From Rhizobium freirei PRF 81 (GTDB taxonomy: Bacteria; Pseudomonadota; Alphaproteobacteria; Rhizobiales; Rhizobiaceae): 64,000 nt of DNA. The notes below the pieces were generated by a model that searched no databases, was not told the DNA's origin, and saw only the letters and a program-made list of their open reading frames with translations. Every line of letters begins with the position of its first letter. Positions within the stretch are counted from its first letter, which is position 1. The position numbers and the translations under genes were made by a program. The stretch spans positions 1-64,000 of the forward strand of contig NZ_AQHN01000086.1 in the NCBI RefSeq assembly GCF_000359745.1, given 5' to 3'. Shown here in pieces: positions 37,267 through 46,564 of this stretch.

Positions 37267-38193
37267 TCAATGCTCTGCCGACGGGAGGGCAAGGCGCGAT
37301 GCTTCCTGTAATAAAATCCCGCGCATCCATAGGCTCGCCGGATCACTGTTTTGAAGCGCAGGCCATTGAACGGCCTCTGTGAATGGGGGAAGCGGCAGTG
37401 GAAGGTCCATGATCCGAAGGGGCAAAACTTCTGCGAAATGTTGCGCCAGTCGCAACGGCACGGTCGCTATGCGATTGGTATTGGACAGAACGGGCAGGAT
37501 CATGCTGAAGCCCTGCACGACGACCTCGATACGTCTCTTAAAACCGTGTTCGAGCAAATACCATTCTTCGATTGATGGTCTTCGTGAATTCCCGAATTTG
37601 GCCGCGACGTGCCCCATGGACATGTATCTGTCGAATGTAAGCGGCTGTGATAGCTCTTGGTTCCTGCCACAGCCCACGCATACGAGCCTTTCCTCAAACA
37701 GTTTCGCTCGAGGATGTCCAGTTGGCATGAACACGTCCGGGAGAATGATAAAATCGACTTCGCCACGGCGCAAAAGCTCGTCGTAATCATCGGCGAGGGG
37801 CAGGAATTCGAAGCTCACGCCTGGGGCTTCCCGCGCAGCACGCTTCACGACCTTTTCCATAAACACGAGTGTGAGGAAATCGGAAAGAATGATCCTGAAA
37901 CGGCGATCCGACTGAAAGGGATCAAACGGCTCCCAGGAAATGATCGAAAGCTGGATATGGAGTAAGGCTTCACGTACGGCCGAAACAAGGCCCTTCGCAC
38001 GCGGCGTCAGGACAAGTTCGCGACCATTCATCGTAAACAGTTCATCCTCGAAATAGACACGCAATCGGCCCACAGCAGCGCTCATCGCAGGCTGGCTGAG
38101 ATTGATGCTGCGTGCCGCGGCCGTCAGGTTACGCTCGGTCATCAATGCGTCGAGCGCGACGAGAAGATTTAAGTCCAGTCCTTTGAAGCGCAT
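37267..38193 (-). CDS. nodD: Flavonoid-responsive LysR regulator NodD
   Basis: NodD binds nod boxes and activates nod operons when plant flavonoids are present. The 308-residue protein begins MRFKGLDLNLLVALDALM, the standard NodD start, with helix-turn-helix LTAAARSINLSQPAMSAAVG, and has the inducer-binding domain up to the end. The Met at 38193 is chosen over the one at 38205 because it matches known NodD starts. It is divergent from nodA, and the nod box lies just beyond its start. Confidence 0.95.
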   Translation of the reverse strand: MRFKGLDLNLLVALDALMTERNLTAAARSINLSQPAMSAAVGRLRVYFEDELFTMNGRELVLTPRAKGLVSAVREALLHIQLSIISWEPFDPFQSDRRFRIILSDFLTLVFMEKVVKRAAREAPGVSFEFLPLADDYDELLRRGEVDFIILPDVFMPTGHPRAKLFEERLVCVGCGRNQELSQPLTFDRYMSMGHVAAKFGNSRRPSIEEWYLLEHGFKRRIEVVVQGFSMILPVLSNTNRIATVPLRLAQHFAEVLPLRIMDLPLPLPPFTEAVQWPALQNSDPASLWMRGILLQEASRLALPSAEH

Positions 38194-38520
38194 CTTTTCC
38201 TTCATTCAAGATGTGGATGGTTGCCATCCAAACAATCAATTTTACCGATTCGGCATGATGGTGCATGAGGAAAATGTCGATAACCTGACAAGTATGTCGA
38301 TTAGCAGACGAGTACATCGGCGTAAGCTTACGAACGACCGACGACGGTCGGAAGTATTCAGAGAGTTGATCATCTCAGACGCGAGCGAAATAGAAAGGTT
38401 CTACTATAACGATTGTATGCCGTTGCGACCGCCTGGGGCGTATGACGTGGGTAGACGAGCAGTTGCTGCAATCACACGATGTTTCCCTCAGAACTACAGC
38501 AGGAAAAAGGAGGTCTTTGC
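38194..38520. promoter_or_regulatory. Intergenic region between nodD and nodA
   Basis: The region of about 327 bases contains the nod box near nodD and a long leader for nodA. The nod box end is about 270 bases before the nodA ATG, the usual spacing. Confidence 0.7.
38203..38251 (+). promoter_or_regulatory. Nod box driving nodABCSUIJ
   Basis: The 49-base block fits the nod box layout with both halves present: CATTCAAGATGTGGATG (38203-38219), then ATCCAAACAATCAATTTTAC with ACAATC and ATTTTACC (38225-38247). This is the NodD-binding promoter element of nod operons. Its left end begins ten bases past the chosen nodD start. Confidence 0.9.
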
Positions 38521-39111
38521 ATGCGCTCAAAGGTGCGGTGGAGACTGTGCTGGGAAAACGAGTTGGAACTCGCCGAGCATATCGAGCTCGCCGACTTCTT
38601 TCGGATGACCTATGGGCCAACCGGGCCCTTTAATGCAAAACCATTCGAGGGCAGTCGAAGCTGGGCGGGAGCAAGGCCCGAACTTCGTCTCATCGCCTAT
38701 GATGCTAATGGTGTCGCGGCTCATCTGGGCTTGCTGCGCCGATTTATTAAAATTGGCGCAATTGATCAGTTGGTGGGTGAGCTCGGACTATATGGCGTAC
38801 GTCCGGATCTCGAGGGATTGGGGATCGGGCATTCAGTTCACGCCATGCTTCCTGTATTGCGCGAACTCGCCGTTCCATTTGCTTTCGGCACCGTTCGGCC
38901 CGCATTGCAAAAGCATATCGAAAGGTTCGGCCGTTACGGTCCGGTAACGATCTTATCGGGGATTCGTGTGTCGTCCACTCTACCGGAGGCGCGCCTCGAC
39001 AAGCCGCCCACACGCATTGACGACGCGCTTGTCATCGTCCTGCCGATTGGAAGATCCATCTCCGATTGGCCTGCCGGCACGGTAATCGATCGGAACGGGC
39101 CAGAGCTATGA
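38521..39111 (+). CDS. nodA: Nodulation N-acyltransferase NodA
   Basis: This 196-residue NodA (MRSKVRWRLCWENELELAEH ... VIDRNGPEL) is the copy at the head of the main nod operon. AAGGAGG precedes the ATG; an in-frame ATG at 38479 would add 14 residues but lacks family support. The stop overlaps the nodB ATG by four bases. The gene lies about 270 bases downstream of the nod box. Confidence 0.96.
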   Translation: MRSKVRWRLCWENELELAEHIELADFFRMTYGPTGPFNAKPFEGSRSWAGARPELRLIAYDANGVAAHLGLLRRFIKIGAIDQLVGELGLYGVRPDLEGLGIGHSVHAMLPVLRELAVPFAFGTVRPALQKHIERFGRYGPVTILSGIRVSSTLPEARLDKPPTRIDDALVIVLPIGRSISDWPAGTVIDRNGPEL

Positions 39112-39767
39112 CGCAACTCGATTGCTTATACGAAATGCCCAATGCGTGCGATGACGCCACCGACCGGCCGAGCATCTATCTGACATTTGACGACGGACCT
39201 CATCCCTTCTGTACGCCTGAGATTCTAGACGTGCTGGCGCAACATCAGGCGCCCGCAACCTTCTTCGTTATCGGAACTTACGCAGCCGAGCGGCCGAAAC
39301 TCATCCAACGAATGATCGCCGAAGGGCACAAGGTCGCCAATCACACGATGACCCATCCGGACCTGTCCAATTGCGGTCCCGGCGAAATAGAACATGAGAT
39401 ATCTGAGGCGAGCAGGGCTATCAAGACTGCATGCCCGCAGGCGTCGGTGCAATATATGCGCGCTCCCTACGGGAGCTGGACCCAAGACGTTCTTTCCGTG
39501 TCGGCGAGCGCAGGGCTGGCGGCCGTCCATTGGTCTGTGGACCCGCGAGACTGGTCTCGTCCTGGCGTCGATGCCATTGTCGATGCAGTGCTCGCCTCTA
39601 TCCGTCCCGGGGCAATCGTTCTGTTGCACGACGGATGCCCTCCAAGCGAGGCGAAGCCGAGCGTAGATAGCAGTCTGCGCCGTCATACCATCATGGCACT
39701 CTCTCGCATCATCCCAGTCGTGCGCGACCGCGGATTTTTAATCCGCTCGCTTCCTCAACATCACTGA
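39108..39767 (+). CDS. nodB: Chitooligosaccharide deacetylase NodB
   Basis: NodB removes the acetyl group from the non-reducing end of the chitin oligomer so NodA can acylate it. The 219-residue carbohydrate esterase family 4 enzyme has the catalytic pair in LTFDDGPH (D28, D29), the metal histidines in NHTMTHPD, RAPYG and LLHDG. It starts within the nodA stop codon (ATGA). Confidence 0.96.
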   Translation: MTQLDCLYEMPNACDDATDRPSIYLTFDDGPHPFCTPEILDVLAQHQAPATFFVIGTYAAERPKLIQRMIAEGHKVANHTMTHPDLSNCGPGEIEHEISEASRAIKTACPQASVQYMRAPYGSWTQDVLSVSASAGLAAVHWSVDPRDWSRPGVDAIVDAVLASIRPGAIVLLHDGCPPSEAKPSVDSSLRRHTIMALSRIIPVVRDRGFLIRSLPQHH

Positions 39768-39778
39768 AAGCGATATTC

Positions 39779-41137
39779 ATGAATCTGCTCGACGCAACCA
39801 GCACTGCCGCTATCTCGCTTTATGCGATGCTCTCGACGGCTTATAAAAGCATGCAGGTCGTTTATGCTCGGCCAATCGAGGAGCCATCGACCTCTGCAGA
39901 GCCCATTGCTTCGGCGCAATGGCCGAGCGTCGATGTCATCATACCCTCCTTCAATGAGGATCCGGGCACACTCTGGGACTGCCTGGAGTCCATCGCGCAG
40001 CAAGAATACGCTGGGGATTTGAATGTCTATGTGGTTGATGACGGTTCCAGCAATCGCGACGCCATCACGCCCGTCCACACGGCGTTTGCACGCGATCCAA
40101 GATTCACATTCATTCTGCTCAGGGAGAATGTTGGAAAGCGCAAGGCGCAGATAGCAGCGATACGCCGTTCCTCTGGGGATTTGGTCCTCAACGTCGACTC
40201 CGACACCATTCTCGCCCCAGACGTCGTCGTGAAACTTGCACTCAAGATGCAAGATCCGGCAATTGGCGCGGCTATGGGCCAGCTTGCCGCCAGCAACCGC
40301 CACGAGACCTGGTTGACCCGTTTGATCGACATGGAATACTGGCTGGCCTGTAATGAGGAGCGCGCGGCACAGGCTCGTTTCGGTGCTGTCATGTGCTGCT
40401 GTGGCCCATGCGCCATGTACCGCCGGACTGCGCTTACCATGCTACTCGACCAGTACGAAACGCAAATGTTCCGGGGAAAGCGAAGCGATTTCGGCGAAGA
40501 TCGTCATCTTACGATTCTCATGTTGAAGGCCGGATTTCGAACCGAATATGTTCCAACCGCCATCGCGGCAACTGTTGTTCCAAACAAGCTGCGCCCTTAT
40601 CTGCGTCAACAACTTCGCTGGGCACGCAGCACTTTCCGTGACACGTTGCTTGCAATGAACCTTCTGCCTGGTCTTGACCGTTTTCTCACGTTGGACGTCA
40701 TTGGTCAGAACCTCGGACCGCTCTTGCTCGCCCTATCGGTGCTAACCGGACTAGCGCAGTTCGCGCTCACCGGGACCGTGCCCTGGTGGACATGCCTGAT
40801 GATCGCATCGATGACCATGATCCGCTGCAGCGTCGCAGCGGTTCGTGCTCGCCAATTTCGATTTATCGGCTTCTCCCTGCATACCTTCATCAACATCTTT
40901 TTCCTGCTGCCCTTGAAGGCCTACGCGCTCTGTACGTTGAGCAATAGCGATTGGCTGTCGCGCGGCTCTGCTGCCAAGGCAACAGGCAAGGGTGGAAAGC
41001 TGGACGCCATCCAAGACCCGGTTGCTGCATCAAGCCCGAGAGAATCGCAAGAAAATGAAGCTCCGCTTCGCCGGCACAATCTTGCGAGAGATGCTACCAG
41101 ATCGATGGCATATGACGGCATTTGCACCGACCAGTAA
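39779..41137 (+). CDS. nodC: Chitooligosaccharide synthase NodC
   Basis: NodC polymerises N-acetylglucosamine to make the Nod factor backbone. The 452-residue membrane glycosyltransferase (family 2) shows VDDGSS, the metal DSD in NVDSDT, GEDRH and QQLRW near residues 75-285, with membrane segments at the start and in 300-390. The C-terminal tail after 400 is variable. It lies 11 bases after nodB. Confidence 0.96.
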   Translation: MNLLDATSTAAISLYAMLSTAYKSMQVVYARPIEEPSTSAEPIASAQWPSVDVIIPSFNEDPGTLWDCLESIAQQEYAGDLNVYVVDDGSSNRDAITPVHTAFARDPRFTFILLRENVGKRKAQIAAIRRSSGDLVLNVDSDTILAPDVVVKLALKMQDPAIGAAMGQLAASNRHETWLTRLIDMEYWLACNEERAAQARFGAVMCCCGPCAMYRRTALTMLLDQYETQMFRGKRSDFGEDRHLTILMLKAGFRTEYVPTAIAATVVPNKLRPYLRQQLRWARSTFRDTLLAMNLLPGLDRFLTLDVIGQNLGPLLLALSVLTGLAQFALTGTVPWWTCLMIASMTMIRCSVAAVRARQFRFIGFSLHTFINIFFLLPLKAYALCTLSNSDWLSRGSAAKATGKGGKLDAIQDPVAASSPRESQENEAPLRRHNLARDATRSMAYDGICTDQ

Positions 41138-41771
41138 TGATCGCTCTATCAAGGTAGACGGCTTGAAAACGCACGACAATTATCAACTTTTAAATCGCGA
41201 ACTGGCTGCAGATGATCCGTGGCGCCTCGACGGAAATCCGTTCGAACGCAAGCGTCACGCGCAAATGCTCCTGCTGTCGCTTGCCCAGGGGCCCATCGCA
41301 AATGCACTCGAAGTCGGGTGTGCGGCCGGCGCCTTCACGGAAAAACTGGCGCCCCATTGCCAGCGCCTCACCGTTATCGATGTCGTGCCAGAAGCGATTG
41401 ATCGAACACGCCGGCGCATGAACAAGCCGGCACATATCAGCTGGGTTGTCTCAGACGTACAACAGTTTTCCTCTGAAGAGCTTTTCGATCTGATCGTGGT
41501 TGCAGAAGTTCTTTATTACCTCGGAGACATTGCCGAGATGCGAATGGCAGTTGGGAACCTGCTTCGCATGCTTGCGCCGGGCGGGCATCTGGTCTTCGGC
41601 TCGGCTCGCGATGCGAACTGCCAGCGCTGGGGTCATGTTACCGGCGCTGAGACGGTCATTGCCATTCTCACCGAAATGTTGGTCGAGGTAGAGCGTCTTG
41701 AGTTACAGGGGGACTCGGACAACGAAGACTGCTTGCTCGTCCGTTTCCGCAATCCGGTTTCCTCTTCCTAA
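41112..41771 (+). CDS. nodS: Nod factor N-methyltransferase NodS
   Basis: NodS transfers a methyl group from SAM to the deacetylated amino group of the chitin oligomer, a trait of nodulators of Leucaena and Phaseolus. Motif I is ALEVGCAAGAFTEKLAPHC. The start is uncertain: a Met at 41112 (219 residues) is chosen here, but a TTG at 41163 (MKTHDNYQLLNREL) has a better RBS and matches shorter NodS proteins. Both overlap or closely follow the end of nodC. Confidence 0.9.
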   Translation: MTAFAPTSNDRSIKVDGLKTHDNYQLLNRELAADDPWRLDGNPFERKRHAQMLLLSLAQGPIANALEVGCAAGAFTEKLAPHCQRLTVIDVVPEAIDRTRRRMNKPAHISWVVSDVQQFSSEELFDLIVVAEVLYYLGDIAEMRMAVGNLLRMLAPGGHLVFGSARDANCQRWGHVTGAETVIAILTEMLVEVERLELQGDSDNEDCLLVRFRNPVSSS

Positions 41772-41806
41772 TCAATTGAAGTTTCGAGCTTAGACATGGA
41801 GACACT

Positions 41807-43534
41807 ATGCGCATCTGTGGTATAAAGCTGACCCATGACGGGGCGATCGCCCTTATCGAGGACGGACGGCTAGTCTTCTGCATTGAGCAGGAGAAGCAAG
41901 ACAACAATCGCCGATACCAAACCATCGACAATCTCGACGCAATTGTCACCGCGTTGGCGGAACACGGTCTTAATCCAAGCGACGTCGATCAGTTCGTCAT
42001 CGACGGATGGGATGGTGAGATCGAGTCGCGTTTCCAGGTCCTCAGCGGCGCGGCTCCCGTCACTCTCACGGGGGCGCCCTACGTTGAACGCCACCCCGAC
42101 GGTCTTCTCGATTCGCTCGACGGCTCCGGCCTTATTCTCGACGACCGGGTTCTTTCTTATAAGAGCTATCCGCATGTTACCGGCCATGTGGCCTCCGCAT
42201 ACTGCACCAGTCCATTCGCCAAGGCTGGTGAAGCCGCGTTCTGCCTGGTATGGGGTGGCTGCATCTTCCCGCGCCTCTATCACGTCGATGGCCACGGAGC
42301 GCGGTTCCTTGAGTCCTTATTCCCGATGATAGGGCAAGCTTACGCTGCCGCGGGCCATTACTTCGGGCCATATAAGCAGCCAAGCCGCGCGGGCTGGGAC
42401 CTCGGTGTCGCCGGCAAGCTGATGGCCTATATCGCGCTTAGCTCGATTGATGAAGACATCGTCGCGGTGTTCGAAGAGCTCTACGAGGAGCACTTTTCAG
42501 GCGATGCCGAGCGAGCCTGTCGCTATCGCGCAAACATCAACGACGCTGAATCTTCCCTTATAGCCGTACATGACTTCTTCGATGCCAGCGTGGTCCGATT
42601 GGAGGATAAGGCGCCCGAAAACGTGCTTGCATCATTCCATTCTTTCCTGGAGCTTCTCTTAGTCCGTGAAATGGCGCTTGCCATGCAGCGCCACTCACTG
42701 CCAGGGCCGCGTAATTTATGCATAGCCGGCGGCTGTGGTCTCAACATCAAATGGAACAGTGCACTGCGCGAGACGGGCCTGTTCGATGCCGTCTGGGTTC
42801 CGCCATTTCCGAACGACAGTGGTTCTGCAATCGGTGCCGCCTGCAGCGCCATGGCGGCGCATGAAGGCTTTGTGCCGCTGGAGTGGTCGGTCTACAGCGG
42901 CCCGGCTTTGAAAAACGGCGATGCGCCGCCCGGATGGGAGGCTGCCCCGTGCAGCATATTAGAACTCGCCACGATCCTCGCCAGCAATAAGCCCGTTGTC
43001 TTTCTTGCCGGGCGCGCCGAGCTCGGACCCCGGGCGCTCGGAGGCAGAAGCATTCTCGCAGCCGCGACGTCGCCGCAAATGAAAGACTATCTCAACGAAG
43101 TCAAATTTCGCGAACACTTCCGGCCGGTGGCGCCAATATGCCTGGAGGACCTCGCGCCGGATATATTCAGTCCCGGAACGCCCGATCCCTACATGCTGTT
43201 CGACCACCAGACGCGCCCGGAGTGGAAGGACAAGATTCCCGCTGTCGTCCATCTCGACGGATCTGCACGTTTGCAAACCATTTCCAGGAGCTCTGAACAC
43301 GCAGTTACCGAACTCCTCATCGAGTATGAAAAACTCACAGGCATTCCGCTGCTTTGCAACACGAGTGCCAACCTCCATGGACGGGGCTTCTTCCCGGATG
43401 CTGCCGCAGCCTGCGAATGGGGACGCATCGACCATGTATGGTGCAACGGCGTGCTCTTCACCAAGGAGCGGGTCGCCGAATTGGCGCCAGTTGGCGTCGC
43501 AGACAACATGAAGATGAGCACATGTCCACGGTAG
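41807..43534 (+). CDS. nodU: Nod factor 6-O-carbamoyltransferase NodU
   Basis: NodU adds a carbamoyl group to the non-reducing sugar of Nod factor. The 575 residues have the N-terminal ASKHA-like carbamoyltransferase fold with HVTGHVASAYCTSPF and the C-terminal PRALGGRSILAA block. GGAG precedes the ATG. It overlaps the nodI start by 13 bases. Confidence 0.94.
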   Translation: MRICGIKLTHDGAIALIEDGRLVFCIEQEKQDNNRRYQTIDNLDAIVTALAEHGLNPSDVDQFVIDGWDGEIESRFQVLSGAAPVTLTGAPYVERHPDGLLDSLDGSGLILDDRVLSYKSYPHVTGHVASAYCTSPFAKAGEAAFCLVWGGCIFPRLYHVDGHGARFLESLFPMIGQAYAAAGHYFGPYKQPSRAGWDLGVAGKLMAYIALSSIDEDIVAVFEELYEEHFSGDAERACRYRANINDAESSLIAVHDFFDASVVRLEDKAPENVLASFHSFLELLLVREMALAMQRHSLPGPRNLCIAGGCGLNIKWNSALRETGLFDAVWVPPFPNDSGSAIGAACSAMAAHEGFVPLEWSVYSGPALKNGDAPPGWEAAPCSILELATILASNKPVVFLAGRAELGPRALGGRSILAAATSPQMKDYLNEVKFREHFRPVAPICLEDLAPDIFSPGTPDPYMLFDHQTRPEWKDKIPAVVHLDGSARLQTISRSSEHAVTELLIEYEKLTGIPLLCNTSANLHGRGFFPDAAAACEWGRIDHVWCNGVLFTKERVAELAPVGVADNMKMSTCPR

Positions 43535-44436
43535 CAATCGAACTTGCCGGTGTCACGAAGTCTTACGGCGAAAGGACCGTCGTCGACGGGCTGTCGTTTT
43601 CCGTTGGAGCGGGAGAATGCTTTGGCCTGCTCGGGCCGAACGGCGCGGGAAAAAGCACAATCGCGCGAATGGTTCTCGGCATGACTCTTCCTGATTCCGG
43701 CAAGATCAGCGTGCTCGGTGTACCCGTGCCGGCGCGCGCCCGCTTGGCACGCAGGCGCATCGGCGTCGTCCCTCAGTTCGACAACCTCGACGCCGAATTC
43801 ACTGTGCGCGAAAATCTTGTGGTGTTCGGACGCTATTTCGGCATGAGCACACGCGAGGTCGAAAAGGTTATCCCGTCACTGCTCGAGTTCGCGCGCCTTG
43901 AGAGCAAGGCGCATGCACGCGTTTCCGAGCTGTCCGGCGGCATGAAGCGGCGCCTGACACTGGCGCGTGCGCTGATCAACGACCCGCAGCTGCTTGTCAT
44001 GGATGAGCCGACGACGGGCCTTGATCCGCATGCGCGCCACTTGATCTGGGAGCGCCTGCGGGCACTTCTGGCGCGCGGCAAGACAATTATCTTGACCACC
44101 CACTTCATGGAAGAAGCTGAGCGTTTGTGCGATCGCCTGTGCGTCATCGAGAAGGGACGCATCATCGCCGAGGGCCGCCCGCATGCGCTTGTCGACGAGC
44201 AGATCGGCTGCCAGGTGATCGAAATATACGGCGGCAATCCGCATGAACTGCATTCAGCGATCCGGCCATATGCGCAACGGTTCGAGGTGAGCGGCGAGAC
44301 GCTCTTTTGTTACGCGTCCGATCCGGAGCCGGTCTTGGCGCAACTGCGCGGGCGAACGGGCCTGCGTCTTTTGCAGCGGCCACCGAATCTGGAGGATGTT
44401 TTTTTGCGGCTGACCGGGCGCGAGATGGAGAAATGA
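43522..44436 (+). CDS. nodI: Nod factor export ATP-binding protein NodI
   Basis: NodI is the ATPase of the ABC exporter that takes Nod factor across the inner membrane. The 304 residues carry the Walker A GPNGAGKST, signature LSGGMKRRLTLAR and Walker B LLVMDEPTTGLDP. The start at 43522 (MSTVAIELAGVTKSYGER) is normal for NodI. nodJ begins at the base after its stop codon. Confidence 0.96.
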   Translation: MSTVAIELAGVTKSYGERTVVDGLSFSVGAGECFGLLGPNGAGKSTIARMVLGMTLPDSGKISVLGVPVPARARLARRRIGVVPQFDNLDAEFTVRENLVVFGRYFGMSTREVEKVIPSLLEFARLESKAHARVSELSGGMKRRLTLARALINDPQLLVMDEPTTGLDPHARHLIWERLRALLARGKTIILTTHFMEEAERLCDRLCVIEKGRIIAEGRPHALVDEQIGCQVIEIYGGNPHELHSAIRPYAQRFEVSGETLFCYASDPEPVLAQLRGRTGLRLLQRPPNLEDVFLRLTGREMEK

Positions 44437-45225
44437 ATGATGGGTGAAGGTTATGCGACAACGCTGCCGGCTAACGCTTGGAACTGGATTGCGGTTTGGC
44501 GCCGCAACTATCTGGCATGGAAGAAGGTTGCGCTTGCGTCGATACTCGGGAATCTCGCCGATCCCATGATCTACCTGTTCGGTCTCGGTTACGGCCTCGG
44601 CATAATGGTCGGTCGCGTGGACGGGGCTCCATATATCGCGTTTCTGACGGGCGGCATGGTTGCGGCAAGTTCCATGACATCTGCTACCTTCGAAACGATT
44701 TATGCGGCTTTCGCTCGCATGCAATCTCACCGCTGGGAAGCAATCCTATACACACAACTGACGCTCGGCGATGTCATTCTCGGCGAATTGGCATGGGCGG
44801 CCACCAAGGCGTTTCTGGCCGGGACGGGAATTTTGATCGTCGCCACTATGCTCGGCTATGCGGCGTGGACGTCGATCCCCTGCGTGCTGCCGGTTATTGC
44901 GCTAACAGGGTTTGCATTCGCGAGCGTGGCCATGGTCGTCGTGGCACTCGCACCCAGTTACGACTATTTCATTTTCTACCAGACGCTCGTCCTCACGCCG
45001 ATGTTGTTCCTCTGCGGCGCGGTCTTTCCGGTCGCGCAACTGCCGGGCGGATTTCAGGAAATGGCGCAGTTGCTGCCGCTCGCACATGCGATCGACCTCA
45101 TTCGTCCAGCAATGCTCGGCCGGCCGGCGGAAAGCGTCGGCCTGCATGTCGGTGCGCTCTGCCTTTACGCGGCATTGCCGTTCTTCCTTTCGGCAACGCT
45201 TCTGCGGCGCCGTCTGATGCCCTGA
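44437..45225 (+). CDS. nodJ: Nod factor export permease NodJ
   Basis: NodJ is the membrane part of the NodIJ exporter. The 262-residue protein has six hydrophobic segments and the ABC-2 permease block LLPLAHAIDLIRPAMLG. It is adjacent to nodI without a gap. Confidence 0.95.
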   Translation: MMGEGYATTLPANAWNWIAVWRRNYLAWKKVALASILGNLADPMIYLFGLGYGLGIMVGRVDGAPYIAFLTGGMVAASSMTSATFETIYAAFARMQSHRWEAILYTQLTLGDVILGELAWAATKAFLAGTGILIVATMLGYAAWTSIPCVLPVIALTGFAFASVAMVVVALAPSYDYFIFYQTLVLTPMLFLCGAVFPVAQLPGGFQEMAQLLPLAHAIDLIRPAMLGRPAESVGLHVGALCLYAALPFFLSATLLRRRLMP

Positions 45226-45257
45226 AGCCGTGACCGCTTACGAAACGGAGTGATGAA

Positions 45258-45697
45258 ATGCAGTATCGCGGACTCGGCCGCAGCGGCCTGAAAGTAAGCG
45301 CGTTCGGCTTGGGTACGATGGGCTGGGGAGAGCAGAACACGGAAGCCGAGGCACGCGCGCAACTCGGGGCGGCTCTCGATGTAGGCGTAAACTTTGTCGA
45401 CACGGCGGAGATGTATCCTGTACCACCGCGCGTCGGGACGACGGTCTCTCGGCGCGCTATATCGACAGTTGGCTGCGCAAAACCGGCCGCAGGCAGGATG
45501 TGGTGCTTTCGACCAAAGCGGTCGGTCCCGTCCGGCCAGCCAAAGCAAACCTGCCCTATATCCTGGACGGCCGCGTCAGCTACACGCGCGCAAACCTTTT
45601 CGAAGCAGTCGATGCCAGCCTTCAAAGGCTGCAGACGGATCATACCGATCTGTTTCAGCTGCACTGGCCAGACCGCAGTACGAACGTCTTTCAATAG
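45258..45697 (+). pseudogene. Aldo/keto reductase remnant
   Basis: The start MQYRGLGRSGLKVSAFGLGT and VNFVDTAEMYPVPP are typical aldo/keto reductase. The frame shifts near 45435 (DGLSARYIDSWLRK then continues), and the match ends at HWPDRST and NVFQ with a stop, about 150 residues, less than half of a normal 300-350 residue enzyme. It therefore carries one frameshift and lost its C-terminal half. It lies between nodJ and nodH. Its original role in Nod factor is not known. Confidence 0.8.
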
Positions 45698-45809
45698 CCT
45701 GGCGTAAAGAACCAGCCGGAGAGCCCTTACGCTCGTCGGCGCAACGGCGAAGTTCTTGTGCGGGCGCCATCCCCACCTTTGTGATCAATAACAGTTGGAA
45801 ACATGCGCA

Positions 45810-46559
45810 ATGATCCATTCCCTACCGTCGCCGGAGCCATTTGTAATCCTTGCGATGCCGCGAACTGGGACGCACTATCTCGAAGCGTTGCTGAACGATC
45901 ATCCAAATATCTTGAGCAACGGTGAGTTGCTCAACAGCTATGATGAAAATTGGCCCGATAAGGATCGCCTGAGGCACAGCGATCGCGAGCTTCTCGAGCT
46001 CGCCTACATGCGCTATCCACCAGCCAAGAAGAAGGTGACGCATGTCGGCTGTAAAATTAACGAGCCTCAATTTTATGAGCGTCCAGGCTTTTTCGACGAA
46101 TTGGCTCGCTGGCAAGGCCTCAAAGTCATTTTGCTTACTCGCAATACATTGGAATCCCTACGATCGCTGGTGCAGGCAAGGCAAACGGGTCAGTGGCTGA
46201 AATTCAGCCCGGACCGTAATGAGCCCCCAAGTGTCTCGCTGTCAGTGAACGAATGCGAAGCCTATTTCAAAGCTGCCGACGATTTCCATGCGCGGGTCAA
46301 GGATGCGTTTGATCCGAGCAAACTGCTGATGATCGAATACCAGGATCTTCTTCTTAAACCGAGCGCATGCCTGGCAGCCGTTTTGGCCTTCCTGGGAGCT
46401 CCCGCGCATCGGTTTTCCAATCGCGCCACCATTCAACGGCAGGAAACACGCTCGCTCGCTCGCTCGCTGCGGAATTTTGTAGAGCTACGGCGGCACTTTG
46501 CAGGCGGCCCCTACGCGAAGTTCTTCGAGCTTGACGACGCATCGGCTCCGCAAGGATAA
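45810..46559 (+). CDS. nodH: Nod factor sulphotransferase NodH
   Basis: NodH transfers sulphate from PAPS to the reducing-end sugar, as in R. tropici and S. meliloti Nod factors. The 249-residue protein starts MIHSLPSPEPFVILAMP at 45810 with the 5-prime phosphosulphate loop PRTGTHYLEALLNDHPN. A Met at 45795 in the same frame is rejected because the family starts at the second. It has the partner genes nodP and nodQ just downstream. Confidence 0.93.
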   Translation: MIHSLPSPEPFVILAMPRTGTHYLEALLNDHPNILSNGELLNSYDENWPDKDRLRHSDRELLELAYMRYPPAKKKVTHVGCKINEPQFYERPGFFDELARWQGLKVILLTRNTLESLRSLVQARQTGQWLKFSPDRNEPPSVSLSVNECEAYFKAADDFHARVKDAFDPSKLLMIEYQDLLLKPSACLAAVLAFLGAPAHRFSNRATIQRQETRSLARSLRNFVELRRHFAGGPYAKFFELDDASAPQG

Positions 46560-46564
46560 ATGAG

